From an uncultured Collinsella sp. (lineage in GTDB: Bacteria > Actinomycetota > Coriobacteriia > Coriobacteriales > Coriobacteriaceae): a stretch of DNA of 64,000 bases. Within the stretch, counting starts at the first letter, position 1. Each line of letters opens with the position of its first letter. The notes under the pieces are model-generated. The model was not told the DNA's origin. It made no database searches and saw only the letters and a list, made by a program, of their open reading frames with translations. The DNA is taken from positions 1 through 64,000 of the forward strand of contig CAKUFD010000006.1 of the NCBI GenBank assembly GCA_934647195.1, written 5' to 3'. This document shows positions 53,773 through 61,842 of the stretch, one piece after another. The position numbers and the translations under genes are program-made.

Positions 53773-54738
53773 ATGGTCACCACGAGCATCAGCTATCCCA
53801 GCCACGATGGTTCTTCTACGATTCGCGCCCTGGTGTGGGAGCCTCAAGATGTTCACGATGGTTTGCGCGCCCCGCGCGGTTTGATCCAGTTGGTCCATGG
53901 CATGTCTGAGCATGTTGAACGTTATGCGGACTTCGCTGCGTATCTGTGTTCGCAGGGTTTTGCCGTATGCGCAAACGACCATGTGGGACACGGAAAATCG
54001 GTATCTTGTGAGGAAGACTTGGGCCATATGCCACTGCAGGGTGGCGCCGATATCCTCGTTGCCGACGTGCACGGGCTGCGTTGCCGTGTGATGGAGGGCT
54101 TTGCGGTTGCCTATCCGGATGCCCATATCCCATACGTGATTTTCGGGCACTCGATGGGCAGCTTTGTCACGCGCGTGTACCTTACGCGCCATGCCTTTGG
54201 TGTCGATGCCGCGGTGATTTGCGGCACAGGTCAGCAGCCTATGCTCATGGCGGTGGGCGGGCGCGCCGTTACCGGGTTGATCGCACACGTGCACGGCGAG
54301 CGCTATCGCAGCAAGCTTGCCGATTCTTTAGGCGCGGGTGCGTATAGCAAGGCCGTGAAAGATGCGCGAACGCCGCTCGATTGGCTCTCGACTGATGAAG
54401 CTGTGGTCGATGAGTACATTGCCGACCCGCGTTGTGGCCAGATGTTCAGCGTGGGCGCATACGCCACGCTGGCAACGCTCGTCAAAGAGGCCATCTCGAG
54501 CAAGGGGGCGCAACGTGTGCCCAAGGGTTTGCCCATGCTGTTTATCGCCGGCGCCCAGGATCCCGTGGGAGATTGCGGACGGGGTGTGCGCGCTGCGGTG
54601 AAGGAGTACCAGGACGCGGGTGTTGAGCGCGTTGATCTCAAGTTATACGAAGGCGCGCGCCATGAGATTCTCAATGAACCCATTCGCCAGGATGTGTACG
54701 CGGATTGCGTCTTTTGGCTGGGTGAGCGAGGTCTCTAG
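53773..54738 (+). CDS. Alpha/beta hydrolase, monoacylglycerol-lipase-like
   Basis: A 321-residue serine hydrolase. The nucleophile elbow is FGHSMGSF, the oxyanion region LVHGMSEHVERY, the acid residue likely in FIAGAQDPVGDCG and the base in EGARHEIL. The pattern HGMSEH...DHxGHGxS is typical of monoacylglycerol lipases and lysophospholipases. No signal peptide, so cytoplasmic. AAGGAG precedes the ATG at 53773. Confidence 0.88.
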   Translation: MVTTSISYPSHDGSSTIRALVWEPQDVHDGLRAPRGLIQLVHGMSEHVERYADFAAYLCSQGFAVCANDHVGHGKSVSCEEDLGHMPLQGGADILVADVHGLRCRVMEGFAVAYPDAHIPYVIFGHSMGSFVTRVYLTRHAFGVDAAVICGTGQQPMLMAVGGRAVTGLIAHVHGERYRSKLADSLGAGAYSKAVKDARTPLDWLSTDEAVVDEYIADPRCGQMFSVGAYATLATLVKEAISSKGAQRVPKGLPMLFIAGAQDPVGDCGRGVRAAVKEYQDAGVERVDLKLYEGARHEILNEPIRQDVYADCVFWLGERGL

Positions 54739-54789
54739 CGCGCGCCGATGCTGCAGCTGTGCTATTGAAGAACTGAGGATGAACTGTCT

Positions 54790-55281
54790 TTAGCAGAGGT
54801 GACGGGCATCGAGCTCGTTCTCATAGCCGTCAAGCTTGGAGGTGCAATGCGGGCAACGCGTTGCGTCCTCGGGGATTTCCTGACGGCAGTAGGGGCACAG
54901 GCGCGGGGCAGGTGCCTTTTCTTCTTCCTCGTCTTTGACAAGCCCCACCTTATGGGCCGCCTTCTCCTTCATGTCGTTAAGAGCGTTGAGGGACTTGACG
55001 ATAGCGAAGACGGCCGCGGCGGTGATCAGAAAGTTGATGACGGCGCCGAGGAATGCGCCGAAGTCGACAACGTTGCCGCCAAGGGAAATCGCCATGCCGG
55101 GGACTTCGGTGCTACCGCCGGTGAGAAACGAGATGAAAGGATTGATGACGTTTTGCACGAGAGAGTTGACGATCGCGGTGAACGCGCCGCCGATGATCAC
55201 GCCAACGGCGAGGTCCATCACGTTACCGCGGCTGATAAACTCTTGGAATTCGGCGAGAATGCCCTTTTTCTCGTTTGCCAT
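54790..55281 (-). CDS. mscL: Large-conductance mechanosensitive channel with C-terminal zinc ribbon
   Basis: A 163-residue protein. Residues 1-110 are MscL: FISRGNVMDLAVGVIIGGAF (pore helix), NPFISFLTGG and VINFLITAAAVF (second helix). It forms a homopentameric pressure-release valve. Beyond the normal end it has an acidic linker and a zinc-ribbon-like motif with Cys129, Cys132, Cys143 and Cys146 (LCPYCRQEIPEDATRCPHC), which ordinary MscL lacks. It follows pfkA by six bases, in the same operon. Confidence 0.95.
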   Translation of the reverse strand: MANEKKGILAEFQEFISRGNVMDLAVGVIIGGAFTAIVNSLVQNVINPFISFLTGGSTEVPGMAISLGGNVVDFGAFLGAVINFLITAAAVFAIVKSLNALNDMKEKAAHKVGLVKDEEEEKAPAPRLCPYCRQEIPEDATRCPHCTSKLDGYENELDARHLC

Positions 55282-55287
55282 GGTTTG

Positions 55288-56373
55288 TTACTCCTGTTCG
55301 TCACCAAAGCTGATGCCGAGCATTTTTGCTTCGCGCACCAAATCGCTCTCGGGATCAACGTATTTTAGTTTGCCGGCGACTTCCGCAAGCGGGACTCGGC
55401 ACATTTTTCCATCGCGCTGGGCAACCATGAAGCCAAACTCGCCCTCAAGGCAGCCACGAGCGGCTTCGACGCCGCACTGGGTGGCAAAAACGCGGTCTTG
55501 AGCATCGGGTTCGCCGCCGCGTTGGGTGTGACCAGGGATGGCAACGCGGGTCTCGCGTCCGGTAACGCGCTCGATATCTGCCGCGAGGTCGTAGGCAATG
55601 GAGGGCGAGGTGCGGGCGGCAACCTTCTTCTTGTACTCCTTCTTGGGCAGGGCTGCGTCTTCCTTGGAGATGGCGCCCTCGGCCACCACGACGATGGCAA
55701 AGCGGCCGCCGTTATTGATGCGCTGCTCGATGCTGCGCTCAACGGCCTTGAGGTCGTAGGGAATCTCGGGGATCAAGATGATGTCGGCGCCGCCTGCGAC
55801 ACCGGCGTAGAGGGGAATCCAGCCAACTTTATGGCCCATGATCTCGATCACAAAGACGCGGCCATGGCTCGAGGCGGTGGTGTGGATGTCGTCGATGCAC
55901 TTGGTGGCAACCTCGACTGCGCTCGTGAAGCCAAAGGTCATGTCGGTGCCCCAGGTGTCGTTATCGATGGTCTTGGGCAGGGCGATGACGTTCAGGCCCT
56001 CTTCGCGCAGGCGGTTCGCCGTCTTGGTGGATCCGTTGCCGCCCAGCATGAACAGGCAGTCGAGCTTGAGCTTATGGTAGGTGTGTACCATGGCGGGAAC
56101 CTTTTCCACGCCGTCGGCCTCGGGCGTGTCCAGCAGCTTGAACGGAGTGCGGCTCGTGCCCAGGATGGTGCCGCCGCGCGTAAGGATGCCGCTGAAGTCT
56201 GCAGACGTCATAACGCGAAAACGGCTGTAGATGAGGCCTTGATAACCATCCTCAAAGCCATAGAACTCAACGGGCTCTGGGGAGCAGTTAGTGAGTGTCT
56301 TGACGATTCCTCGCATGGTGGCGTTCAGCGCCTGGCAGTCGCCGCCGCTGGTAAGAAGTCCAACCCTGAGCAT
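55288..56373 (-). CDS. pfkA: 6-phosphofructokinase
   Basis: A 361-residue glycolytic enzyme of the PfkA superfamily, phosphorylating fructose 6-phosphate. The substrate loops are GGNGS (111-115) and PKTIDNDT (133-140), then MGHKVGWIP. Gly at the third-last loop position favours ATP as donor, whereas PKTIDND (Lys134) is also seen in PPi-dependent enzymes; this mix resembles actinobacterial ATP-PFKs. GAGGAA precedes the ATG. First gene of a pfkA-mscL pair. Confidence 0.93.
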   Translation of the reverse strand: MLRVGLLTSGGDCQALNATMRGIVKTLTNCSPEPVEFYGFEDGYQGLIYSRFRVMTSADFSGILTRGGTILGTSRTPFKLLDTPEADGVEKVPAMVHTYHKLKLDCLFMLGGNGSTKTANRLREEGLNVIALPKTIDNDTWGTDMTFGFTSAVEVATKCIDDIHTTASSHGRVFVIEIMGHKVGWIPLYAGVAGGADIILIPEIPYDLKAVERSIEQRINNGGRFAIVVVAEGAISKEDAALPKKEYKKKVAARTSPSIAYDLAADIERVTGRETRVAIPGHTQRGGEPDAQDRVFATQCGVEAARGCLEGEFGFMVAQRDGKMCRVPLAEVAGKLKYVDPESDLVREAKMLGISFGDEQE

Positions 56374-56489
56374 GGTATTCCTCGCAGTGTGTTAGGTATT
56401 GATAGACGAAAGAAAGTTTACCGCAACTCGTGTCTCTTTATGGGTGGCTGACAAGTCTGTAACCATCATGGTTATGTCAGTTTTCTATC

Positions 56490-56720
56490 AGGTGATGTCG
56501 GGCGCGCCGGGCGTGCGTTGAGGTCGGCGTTGGCTGACATGCGTGCCCAGGCAGCGCGGATGGACCACGGGATGCTTCCGGCGGGTCGGCGACACTGGTT
56601 GACTCGGGTGCCTAGGTAGTGCGGGCGAGGCCATGGGATGCTTCCCGTGGAGCGTCGGCGTTGGTTGGCGCACCCGCCCAGGTGATGTGGGCCGGACTGT
56701 GGGTTTTCTCGACGGGTTTG
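56490..56720. repeat. Degenerate tandem repeats of about 62-69 bases
   Basis: Units beginning GTCGGCG start at 56523, 56585 and 56654 and share the ordered blocks GGTTG, TGCCCAGG, GTGCGGGC and GGGATGCTTCC with variation. A partial unit lies on the left (from about 56490). The tract is non-coding, between pfkA's promoter region and the efflux-pump leader. Confidence 0.7.
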
Positions 56721-56772
56721 CCGGCTGGCGCACAGTCTGGGTGGGGCTCCTCAGCGAGCTCTTCGTTACTTT

Positions 56773-56801
56773 TTGTGAAGTCACAGGATTCATGGTACAA
56801 A
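56773..56801 (+). promoter_or_regulatory. Promoter of the efflux-pump leader
   Basis: TTGTGA (56773-56778) and TACAAA (56796-56801) are separated by exactly 17 bases. Transcription would start near 56808-56810, right at the leader ORF start codon. Confidence 0.6.
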
Positions 56802-56809
56802 AGATGGCA

Positions 56810-56851
56810 ATGAACCAAAGGCGGGTTCCCAGCTCATGCTGCTATGAGTGA
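56810..56851 (+). CDS. Leader peptide of a ribosome-mediated attenuator
   Basis: A 13-codon frame, MNQRRVPSSCCYE, ends with TGA at 56849-56851 (an in-frame ATG at 56804 would make it MAMNQRRVPSSCCYE). It starts at or near the predicted transcription start, so it may be leaderless, as is common in actinobacteria. It spans the complete 5' arm and loop of the terminator that follows. That layout is the one used when a ribosome stalled by an antibiotic on the leader frees the downstream gene. No homology is claimed; the call rests on position. Confidence 0.55.
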   Translation: MNQRRVPSSCCYE

Positions 56852-56866
56852 GGGACCCGCCTTTTT
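56819..56866 (+). terminator. Attenuator terminator upstream of the MFS pump
   Basis: AGGCGGGTTCCC (56819-56830) pairs with GGGACCCGCCT (56852-56862) with one bulged T and an inner CTCAT/ATGAG stem, followed by TTTTT. It lies between promoter and pump gene, so it must be bypassed for the pump to be made. The leader ORF covers its 5' arm, which a stalled ribosome would mask. Confidence 0.8.
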
Positions 56867-56918
56867 GTGTGCTCGCGGCCGTTGCGTGCGACCGCTGATC
56901 GATAGGGGATAGAGAACG

Positions 56919-58433
56919 ATGGATAACGAGCGTTTGAACACGACTCCCGCAAAGGATGATTGCAATAGCGTCGCGAATTCGCCCATGTGCGGCCCTTCTG
57001 CCGAGGAGCGCCGCCGCATTGCCCTTGAGGGCGATACCCATGGCAAGAACAAATGGGCGATTCTCTTTACCGTGCTTGTTATGACGTTCATGTCCACGCT
57101 CGATTCGAGCATCGTCAACGTGGCACTGCCCGTGATGCAAAAGGCCCTTGCCGTGAGCCTGGCCGATATCCAGTGGGTTTCCACAGTTTACCTCGTGGCC
57201 ATTTGCGCCTCGATGCTCATCTTTGGGCGCCTGGGCGATATGCTTGGCAAAGTCTGGCTCTTCCAGGCGGGCGTCGCGCTCTTTACGATCGGGTCGCTTT
57301 TGTGCGGCCTTTCGCATACGTTTGCGATGCTGTTGGTCTCGCGCTGCGCACAGGGCATCGGCGCTGCAGCGGCCATGGCAAACAACATGGGTATCATCAC
57401 CGAGTCGTTTCCCGCCAAGGAGCGCGGGCGCGCGCTGGGTTTGCTCGCGAGCTTTGTGGCCCTGGGCATGATGTGCGGCCCCGTGCTGGGCGGTGTGATC
57501 GTATCGTCTTTGCCGTGGGAGTACATCTTTCTTATCAACGTGCCTGTGGGCGTCGTGTCCTTTGTCGCAGGTCTCAAGACGCTGCCGCATGTGCGCCCCG
57601 ACCGCCGCGACATCACATTCGATCTGGCTGGTGCCTGCGCGCTCGTGCCGGCGTTGGTTTTGCTGCTGTGCTCCATCACCTTTATGGGTGAGGGGGCTTC
57701 ACTCAAGATCTCAGGTATGCTGCTGGTCGGCCTGCTACTCATGGTGCTGTTCGTGCGTATTGAGCTTCGCGCGGAGCAGCCGCTTGCGCGCTTGGGCGTT
57801 TTCAAGAGCCTTACCTTCAACATCAACGTGCTCGCGACGCTCATCAGCTTTATCGCCATCGGCGCGAGCGAGATCATCCTCCCGTTTTATTTCCAGGATG
57901 CACACGGCTTCTCGCCCAGCCTCTCTGGTTTTCTCTTCGCCGTGATTCCGCTCGTAAACATCGTGGTGGGGCCGCTGTCCGGCTCCCTTTCCGACCGCGT
58001 AGGGTCGCACATCCCTACCTGTGTGGGCCTGTTTATCTACTCCGTTGGCCTTGCTGCGGTGGGGTTGCTCAACGAGCACAGTTCGCTTCCGGTGATTGTC
58101 GGCGCTGTGGCGCTGATGTCTTTGGGCACTTCGACGTTCCAGTCGCCCAATAATTCCCTGTTCATGAGCGCGGCTCCGCTGGACGCTCTCGGTTTTGTGG
58201 GAAGTCTATCTGCCCTTTCGCAGAACATGGGCATGGCTCTGGGAATCTCGGGCGGCATGGCGATTCTCTACGGCAAGATGGGCGAGGCCGCGGGCAGGCC
58301 GGTCGCGGGCTATGTGGCAGGCCGGCCGGATATCTTCTTCTACGGCTACCGCTGGGCCCTCATGAGTGTGGCCGCCCTTGTGGCCGTGGGTTTTGTCCTG
58401 TGTCTGGTGCGTGCGGCTCGCGCTCGTCGCTAG
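56919..58433 (+). CDS. DHA2-type MFS multidrug efflux transporter
   Basis: A 504-residue transporter of the EmrB/QacA type with about 14 membrane helices. Motifs: STLDSSIVNVALPVMQKAL in the first helix, IFGRLGDMLGK (MFS motif A) and LGPVLGGVIV-type GPVLGGVIVSSLPWEYIFLI (motif C). It likely exports drugs or other hydrophobic compounds by proton antiport. Expression is probably gated by the leader and terminator upstream. A release-factor-like gene follows 18 bases later. Confidence 0.93.
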   Translation: MDNERLNTTPAKDDCNSVANSPMCGPSAEERRRIALEGDTHGKNKWAILFTVLVMTFMSTLDSSIVNVALPVMQKALAVSLADIQWVSTVYLVAICASMLIFGRLGDMLGKVWLFQAGVALFTIGSLLCGLSHTFAMLLVSRCAQGIGAAAAMANNMGIITESFPAKERGRALGLLASFVALGMMCGPVLGGVIVSSLPWEYIFLINVPVGVVSFVAGLKTLPHVRPDRRDITFDLAGACALVPALVLLLCSITFMGEGASLKISGMLLVGLLLMVLFVRIELRAEQPLARLGVFKSLTFNINVLATLISFIAIGASEIILPFYFQDAHGFSPSLSGFLFAVIPLVNIVVGPLSGSLSDRVGSHIPTCVGLFIYSVGLAAVGLLNEHSSLPVIVGAVALMSLGTSTFQSPNNSLFMSAAPLDALGFVGSLSALSQNMGMALGISGGMAILYGKMGEAAGRPVAGYVAGRPDIFFYGYRWALMSVAALVAVGFVLCLVRAARARR

Positions 58434-58451
58434 CGTGCTAGTCTTGGGGAC

Positions 58452-58832
58452 ATGGAGGAACAACGCCTGACATATCGAGAGTACGCCGCGTTTGCGCAAC
58501 AAACGGCGGCTGAGATTGCCCGCGACTGCGAGGTGGACGTCTTTCGCGCTACCGGTCCAGGCGGGCAGGGCGTGAACACCACCGATTCAGCCGTGCGCAT
58601 GCGTCATCTTCCCACGGGGATTGTAGTCACCGCGCGCGAGAGCCGCAGCCAGTTTCAAAATCGCGCATCGTGCGTTCGCAAGCTCCAAGAGGAGTTCCGC
58701 CGTCGTGCCGTGCCGCCCAAGGTGCGCCACGCTACCAAGGTCCCGGCTTCTCAGCGACGTCGTCGCCTCAAGGACAAACGCATGCGCTCCGACCTCAAAG
58801 CAACACGCCGCCGCATCACAGGCGACGAATAA
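58452..58832 (+). CDS. Peptide chain release factor-like protein (GGQ domain only)
   Basis: A 126-residue protein with the peptidyl-hydrolase motif [16 protein letters not shown] (GGQ at 37-39) and a basic, Arg/Lys-rich C-terminal tail. It lacks the codon-recognition domains of RF1/RF2, like ribosome-rescue factors such as ArfB and mitochondrial C12orf65. It may free stalled ribosomes. Its place 18 bases after a pump with a predicted translation-stalling leader suggests a shared translation-stress role; this is inference. Confidence 0.82.
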   Translation: MEEQRLTYREYAAFAQQTAAEIARDCEVDVFRATGPGGQGVNTTDSAVRMRHLPTGIVVTARESRSQFQNRASCVRKLQEEFRRRAVPPKVRHATKVPASQRRRRLKDKRMRSDLKATRRRITGDE

Positions 58833-58852
58833 TGTGCCAAAAAGTCGACAGG

Positions 58853-58957
58853 TTTATTTTGTCACATTCCGCTTAAATCGCAGCTCAACAGGGGTTTAAC
58901 CCTTGTGACAGCAACAAGACTGTGACGGCAACAAGACAGATTTATTTTGTCACATTC
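58853..58957. repeat. Short duplications around the end of the lipid-kinase gene
   Basis: TTTATTTTGTCACATTC occurs at 58853-58869 and 58941-58957, and TGTGACRGCAACAAGAC occurs in tandem at 58904-58920 and 58921-58937. The right copy of the first repeat encodes the end of the lipid-kinase gene, so the left copy looks like a duplicated gene end. Confidence 0.6.
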
Positions 58958-59934
58958 TGCCGGGGCTTCAGCACAGTGAGGACTCCGGGCAGGACGGTGA
59001 CAGTTGCCTTGCGTGCGCGGATTTGCTCGCCATCGGCCTGGATAGGGTAGTCGTCGTCCTCAAAATCAAGAACCAAGCGCTCGCCGCGCAGTAGGTGGAT
59101 GAGCCTCGATTTCACATGGCCGCCGTTCTTGGCGCGCAAAAACAAGGGCAGTGCCACGCCGCGAGGAATCGACCCTGCGGAATAGCAGATGTCGAAGAGG
59201 CCGTCCGTGGGGTCTGCGTCGGGGCAAACCTTAAAGCCCGAGCCATACGTGGGGCCGATCTGCACCGCAAAGATCAGCGAACGCAAGCGACCGAGATTGG
59301 CATCATCTACCTGTACATTCGTTGGATAGGTGCGAAAACGCCTGCCAAAGACGTCAAGTCCGCTTGCCGTATAGAGCGCGCCGCCGGTAAGACCCGTGCG
59401 TCGGCGGCGTTCCACGGTGTCGATGGCGATTGCCGCGTCGAGACCAAAGGAGAACGTCTCGACAAAAAACTCCGTACGCAGGGCATCGTCCGCAGCCTCC
59501 GCCTGGGCGGGAACATACTCGATCTTGCCCACGTCCATGTGGACGGGCTTGTAGTCAAAGATCTGCTCGATGGAAGACACTTGGTCCGCAGGGATGCCTA
59601 GGGTGCGTGCGTAATCGTTGCCCGATCCCACGGGCACCACGCCCAGGCGGGGGCGCGAAGCGGCATCGATTTGCATAAGCCCGCAAGCAACCTCGTGGAC
59701 TACGCCGTCTCCGCCCAAGGCGAGTACGGTGTCGAAGCCTTTGGCCTCGCGGGCGAGCTGCGTGGCGTGGCCTGCATGTTCTGTGCAGACGAGCGAGAAC
59801 GCGTCGGTTTCATGCGAGTAGAGCGCGCAGAAGCGCTGCATACGCTCGGCTACGCCGCGTGCGGCTCCCGACTGAGCGGTGGGGTTGGCGATGATGAGCG
59901 TCTTTCCCAACGAGCCGCTATCTCGAAGCTGCAT
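58942..59934 (-). CDS. Diacylglycerol kinase-family lipid kinase
   Basis: A 330-residue protein with a DAGK catalytic domain: LIIANPTAQSGAARGVAER, LALGGDGVVHEVACGL (nucleotide-binding GGDG) and VPVGSGNDYARTLGIP. A beta-sandwich C-terminal domain follows. Members phosphorylate diacylglycerol or related lipids and recycle lipid from cell-envelope synthesis. ATG at 59934 has AAAGGA upstream. A longer frame to 59970 has no such site. Confidence 0.9.
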   Translation of the reverse strand: MQLRDSGSLGKTLIIANPTAQSGAARGVAERMQRFCALYSHETDAFSLVCTEHAGHATQLAREAKGFDTVLALGGDGVVHEVACGLMQIDAASRPRLGVVPVGSGNDYARTLGIPADQVSSIEQIFDYKPVHMDVGKIEYVPAQAEAADDALRTEFFVETFSFGLDAAIAIDTVERRRRTGLTGGALYTASGLDVFGRRFRTYPTNVQVDDANLGRLRSLIFAVQIGPTYGSGFKVCPDADPTDGLFDICYSAGSIPRGVALPLFLRAKNGGHVKSRLIHLLRGERLVLDFEDDDYPIQADGEQIRARKATVTVLPGVLTVLKPRQNVTK

Positions 59935-60029
59935 TCCCTTTGGTCCTTTCCGCGCAATGTCCATCTGCACAAGTATGGGGCAGATGGGCCATTAATGCTA
60001 TGGGAACCCGGTGAGCGCAAACGCGTGCG

Positions 60030-61460
60030 TTACTTGTTGTCGTGTCTGGCGGTGCTTGCCGACTCGCCTTCGATGACAACCTCGTGGTGGCGCTCGATGG
60101 CATGCTCCACGGTATCGCCCTCGTCAAACTCGAGGGAACGACGTTTGGGCGTGACGATGCGCTGCGCCGGGTATACGCCGCGATGGCCCGCAACGAGGTA
60201 GCTCACAAACGCGACGATCACAAAGTAAGCGGCTGCCTTGCCGCTGAACATGTCAATGCCGAGCATGATGGTGGTGATGGGGACGTTGAGTGCGGCTCCA
60301 AAGACGCCCAGGAGGCCAAGCGCTGCCATGAAGCTCGGGTCGCTTCCGGTGATGGTGGCAATCCATCCGCCAAGCGAGGCGCCGATGCCAAACAGGGGAG
60401 TGACCTCGCCGCCCTGGTAGCCGGCGCCCAGAGTGAGCGCGGTGCAGAGCAACTTGAGGGCAGGGTCGTACCAAGTTGTTTGCCCTTTAAAGCCCGAAGC
60501 GACCATCCATTCCGAAAGTCCGCCGTAGCGCTGGAGGCCAAAGATCATGTATGTGCCCATGAGGATGAGCGAGGAGAGCAGCGCTGCCAGAAGATAGCTG
60601 TGCACGCGGTGTCCCCAAAACTTCTTGACCACGCGGATGGAGAACGAGAACAGGCGAGCTGCCAGTCCAAACGCAACTGCGCAAACAAGGACGAGGGCAA
60701 CGGTGGTAGGCGTCATGGCGGGGACGTGGGCAATGGACTGGAAGGAGTGCTGCGTGCCCAGCAGGCGCGCCATGCCGTCGCCTGCAAAGGAGGCGACAAG
60801 ACAGTACATGCCTGCACTGTACGTGAGCTTGCCCATGGTGCACATCTCCATGCCAAAGAAGGCGCCTGCGAGCGGCGTGCCAAAAACGCCGCCAAAGGCT
60901 GCAGAGATACCTGCAAGCATAAGGTCTTTACGATCGCGGCCCGAGAGCTTAAAGAGCTGCGCCACGTTACTTGCGATGGTGCCGCCGATCTGCACAGCCG
61001 TTCCCTCGCGGCCGGCAGATCCGCCTGCCAGGTGCGTGGCGACGGAGCACACAAAGGTGAGGCCCGCCATGCGCGCGTGGATGGGCGTTCCGGTAAGGGA
61101 ACTGTCGATCACGAGGTTGTTGCCGCGCGCGGCGCGCAGGCCGTGGGTACGGTAGACCCAAGCGGTGGCGACGCTTACGACGGGCAGTAGGGCAAAGAGC
61201 CACAGGTGCGATTCGCGCTGCTCGGTAACAACGTCGAGCGAGGTCAGGAACGCCCAGGCAGCGACACCCATAAGGGCGGAGACGAGCAGCACGAGCAATA
61301 GCAGGCGCAAGCTTGCCTTCATGTTGTGAAGGTCGCGCATGCCGTCTTTGGAGGCGATGCGCGATGCGATGCCCTTGCCCACTCGGATGTCGTGCCTGAG
61401 GGATGCGCCCGTCGAGTGGGCGTGCTCGCTGGCGTGTTCTGAGGTGTCGTTGGATGCCAT
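60030..61460 (-). CDS. CLC-type anion transporter, fluoride (CLC-F) subtype candidate
   Basis: A 476-residue CLC protein with about ten to twelve membrane helices. The selectivity segment reads GNNLV (113-117) where chloride CLCs have GSGIP, and the gating-glutamate segment reads GREGT (150-154, Glu152) instead of GREGP. Both changes are hallmarks of CLC-F fluoride/proton antiporters. A hydrophilic, His-rich N-terminus precedes the membrane part. I found no fluoride-riboswitch consensus upstream. AGGAACG lies before the ATG. Confidence 0.85.
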   Translation of the reverse strand: MASNDTSEHASEHAHSTGASLRHDIRVGKGIASRIASKDGMRDLHNMKASLRLLLLVLLVSALMGVAAWAFLTSLDVVTEQRESHLWLFALLPVVSVATAWVYRTHGLRAARGNNLVIDSSLTGTPIHARMAGLTFVCSVATHLAGGSAGREGTAVQIGGTIASNVAQLFKLSGRDRKDLMLAGISAAFGGVFGTPLAGAFFGMEMCTMGKLTYSAGMYCLVASFAGDGMARLLGTQHSFQSIAHVPAMTPTTVALVLVCAVAFGLAARLFSFSIRVVKKFWGHRVHSYLLAALLSSLILMGTYMIFGLQRYGGLSEWMVASGFKGQTTWYDPALKLLCTALTLGAGYQGGEVTPLFGIGASLGGWIATITGSDPSFMAALGLLGVFGAALNVPITTIMLGIDMFSGKAAAYFVIVAFVSYLVAGHRGVYPAQRIVTPKRRSLEFDEGDTVEHAIERHHEVVIEGESASTARHDNK

Positions 61461-61557
61461 GATGCTCGTTCCTGCGCGTTTGCTGTGATGGGGTGAACGT
61501 TTGCATTATAGGCGTCTGAGCTTTTTGGTGTTTGCGTGGGTGAAATCCTTTTGCCCG

Positions 61558-61586
61558 TTGCCAGATATTGCGCGATATATTAGAAT
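61558..61586 (+). promoter_or_regulatory. Promoter of the tRNA pair
   Basis: TTGCCA (61558-61563) and TAGAAT (61581-61586) are separated by exactly 17 bases, with a start near 61593, about 50 bases upstream of tRNA-Pro. Confidence 0.65.
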
Positions 61587-61639
61587 TCAAAAGCCTTGGG
61601 ACAAGCAGGGTCTAATCGACCCGAGCTGCCTAGGTTCTT

Positions 61640-61716
61640 CGGGACGTGGCGCAGTTTGGTAGCGCGCCTGCTTTGGGAGCAGGATGTCGCAGGTTCGAAT
61701 CCTGTCGTCCCGACCA
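61640..61716 (+). tRNA. tRNA-Pro (anticodon TGG)
   Basis: A 77-base cloverleaf: acceptor CGGGACG/CGTCCCG, anticodon loop TTTGGGA reading CCA codons (anticodon TGG), T-arm CAGGTTCGAATCCTG, and encoded CCA at the 3' end. Confidence 0.96.
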
Positions 61717-61723
61717 TATTCTT

Positions 61724-61797
61724 GCGGGCGTAGTTCAATGGTAGAACCCCAGCCTTCCAAGCTGATGACGCGGGTTCGATTCCCGTCGCCCGCTCCA
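61724..61797 (+). tRNA. tRNA-Gly (anticodon TCC)
   Basis: A 74-base cloverleaf: acceptor GCGGGCG/CGCCCGC, anticodon loop CTTCCAA (anticodon TCC), T-arm GCGGGTTCGATTCCCGT, encoded CCA. It follows tRNA-Pro by seven bases in one transcript. Confidence 0.96.
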
Positions 61798-61806
61798 GTA
61801 AATTTG

Positions 61807-61842
61807 CAGGTCAGAAGTGTTAATGCTTCTGACCTGTTTTTT
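61807..61842 (+). terminator. Terminator of the tRNA pair
   Basis: CAGGTCAGAAG and CTTCTGACCTG form a perfect 11-bp stem with an 8-base loop followed by six T. Confidence 0.95.

Noticed and set aside
56490..56720. A CRISPR array
   Set aside because: Units are long, degenerate and adjacent, without constant spacer lengths, and no cas genes are near.
61461..61639. A fluoride riboswitch before the CLC-F candidate
   Set aside because: I looked on the minus strand for its conserved TGATGGCNTCTAC-type end and did not find it.
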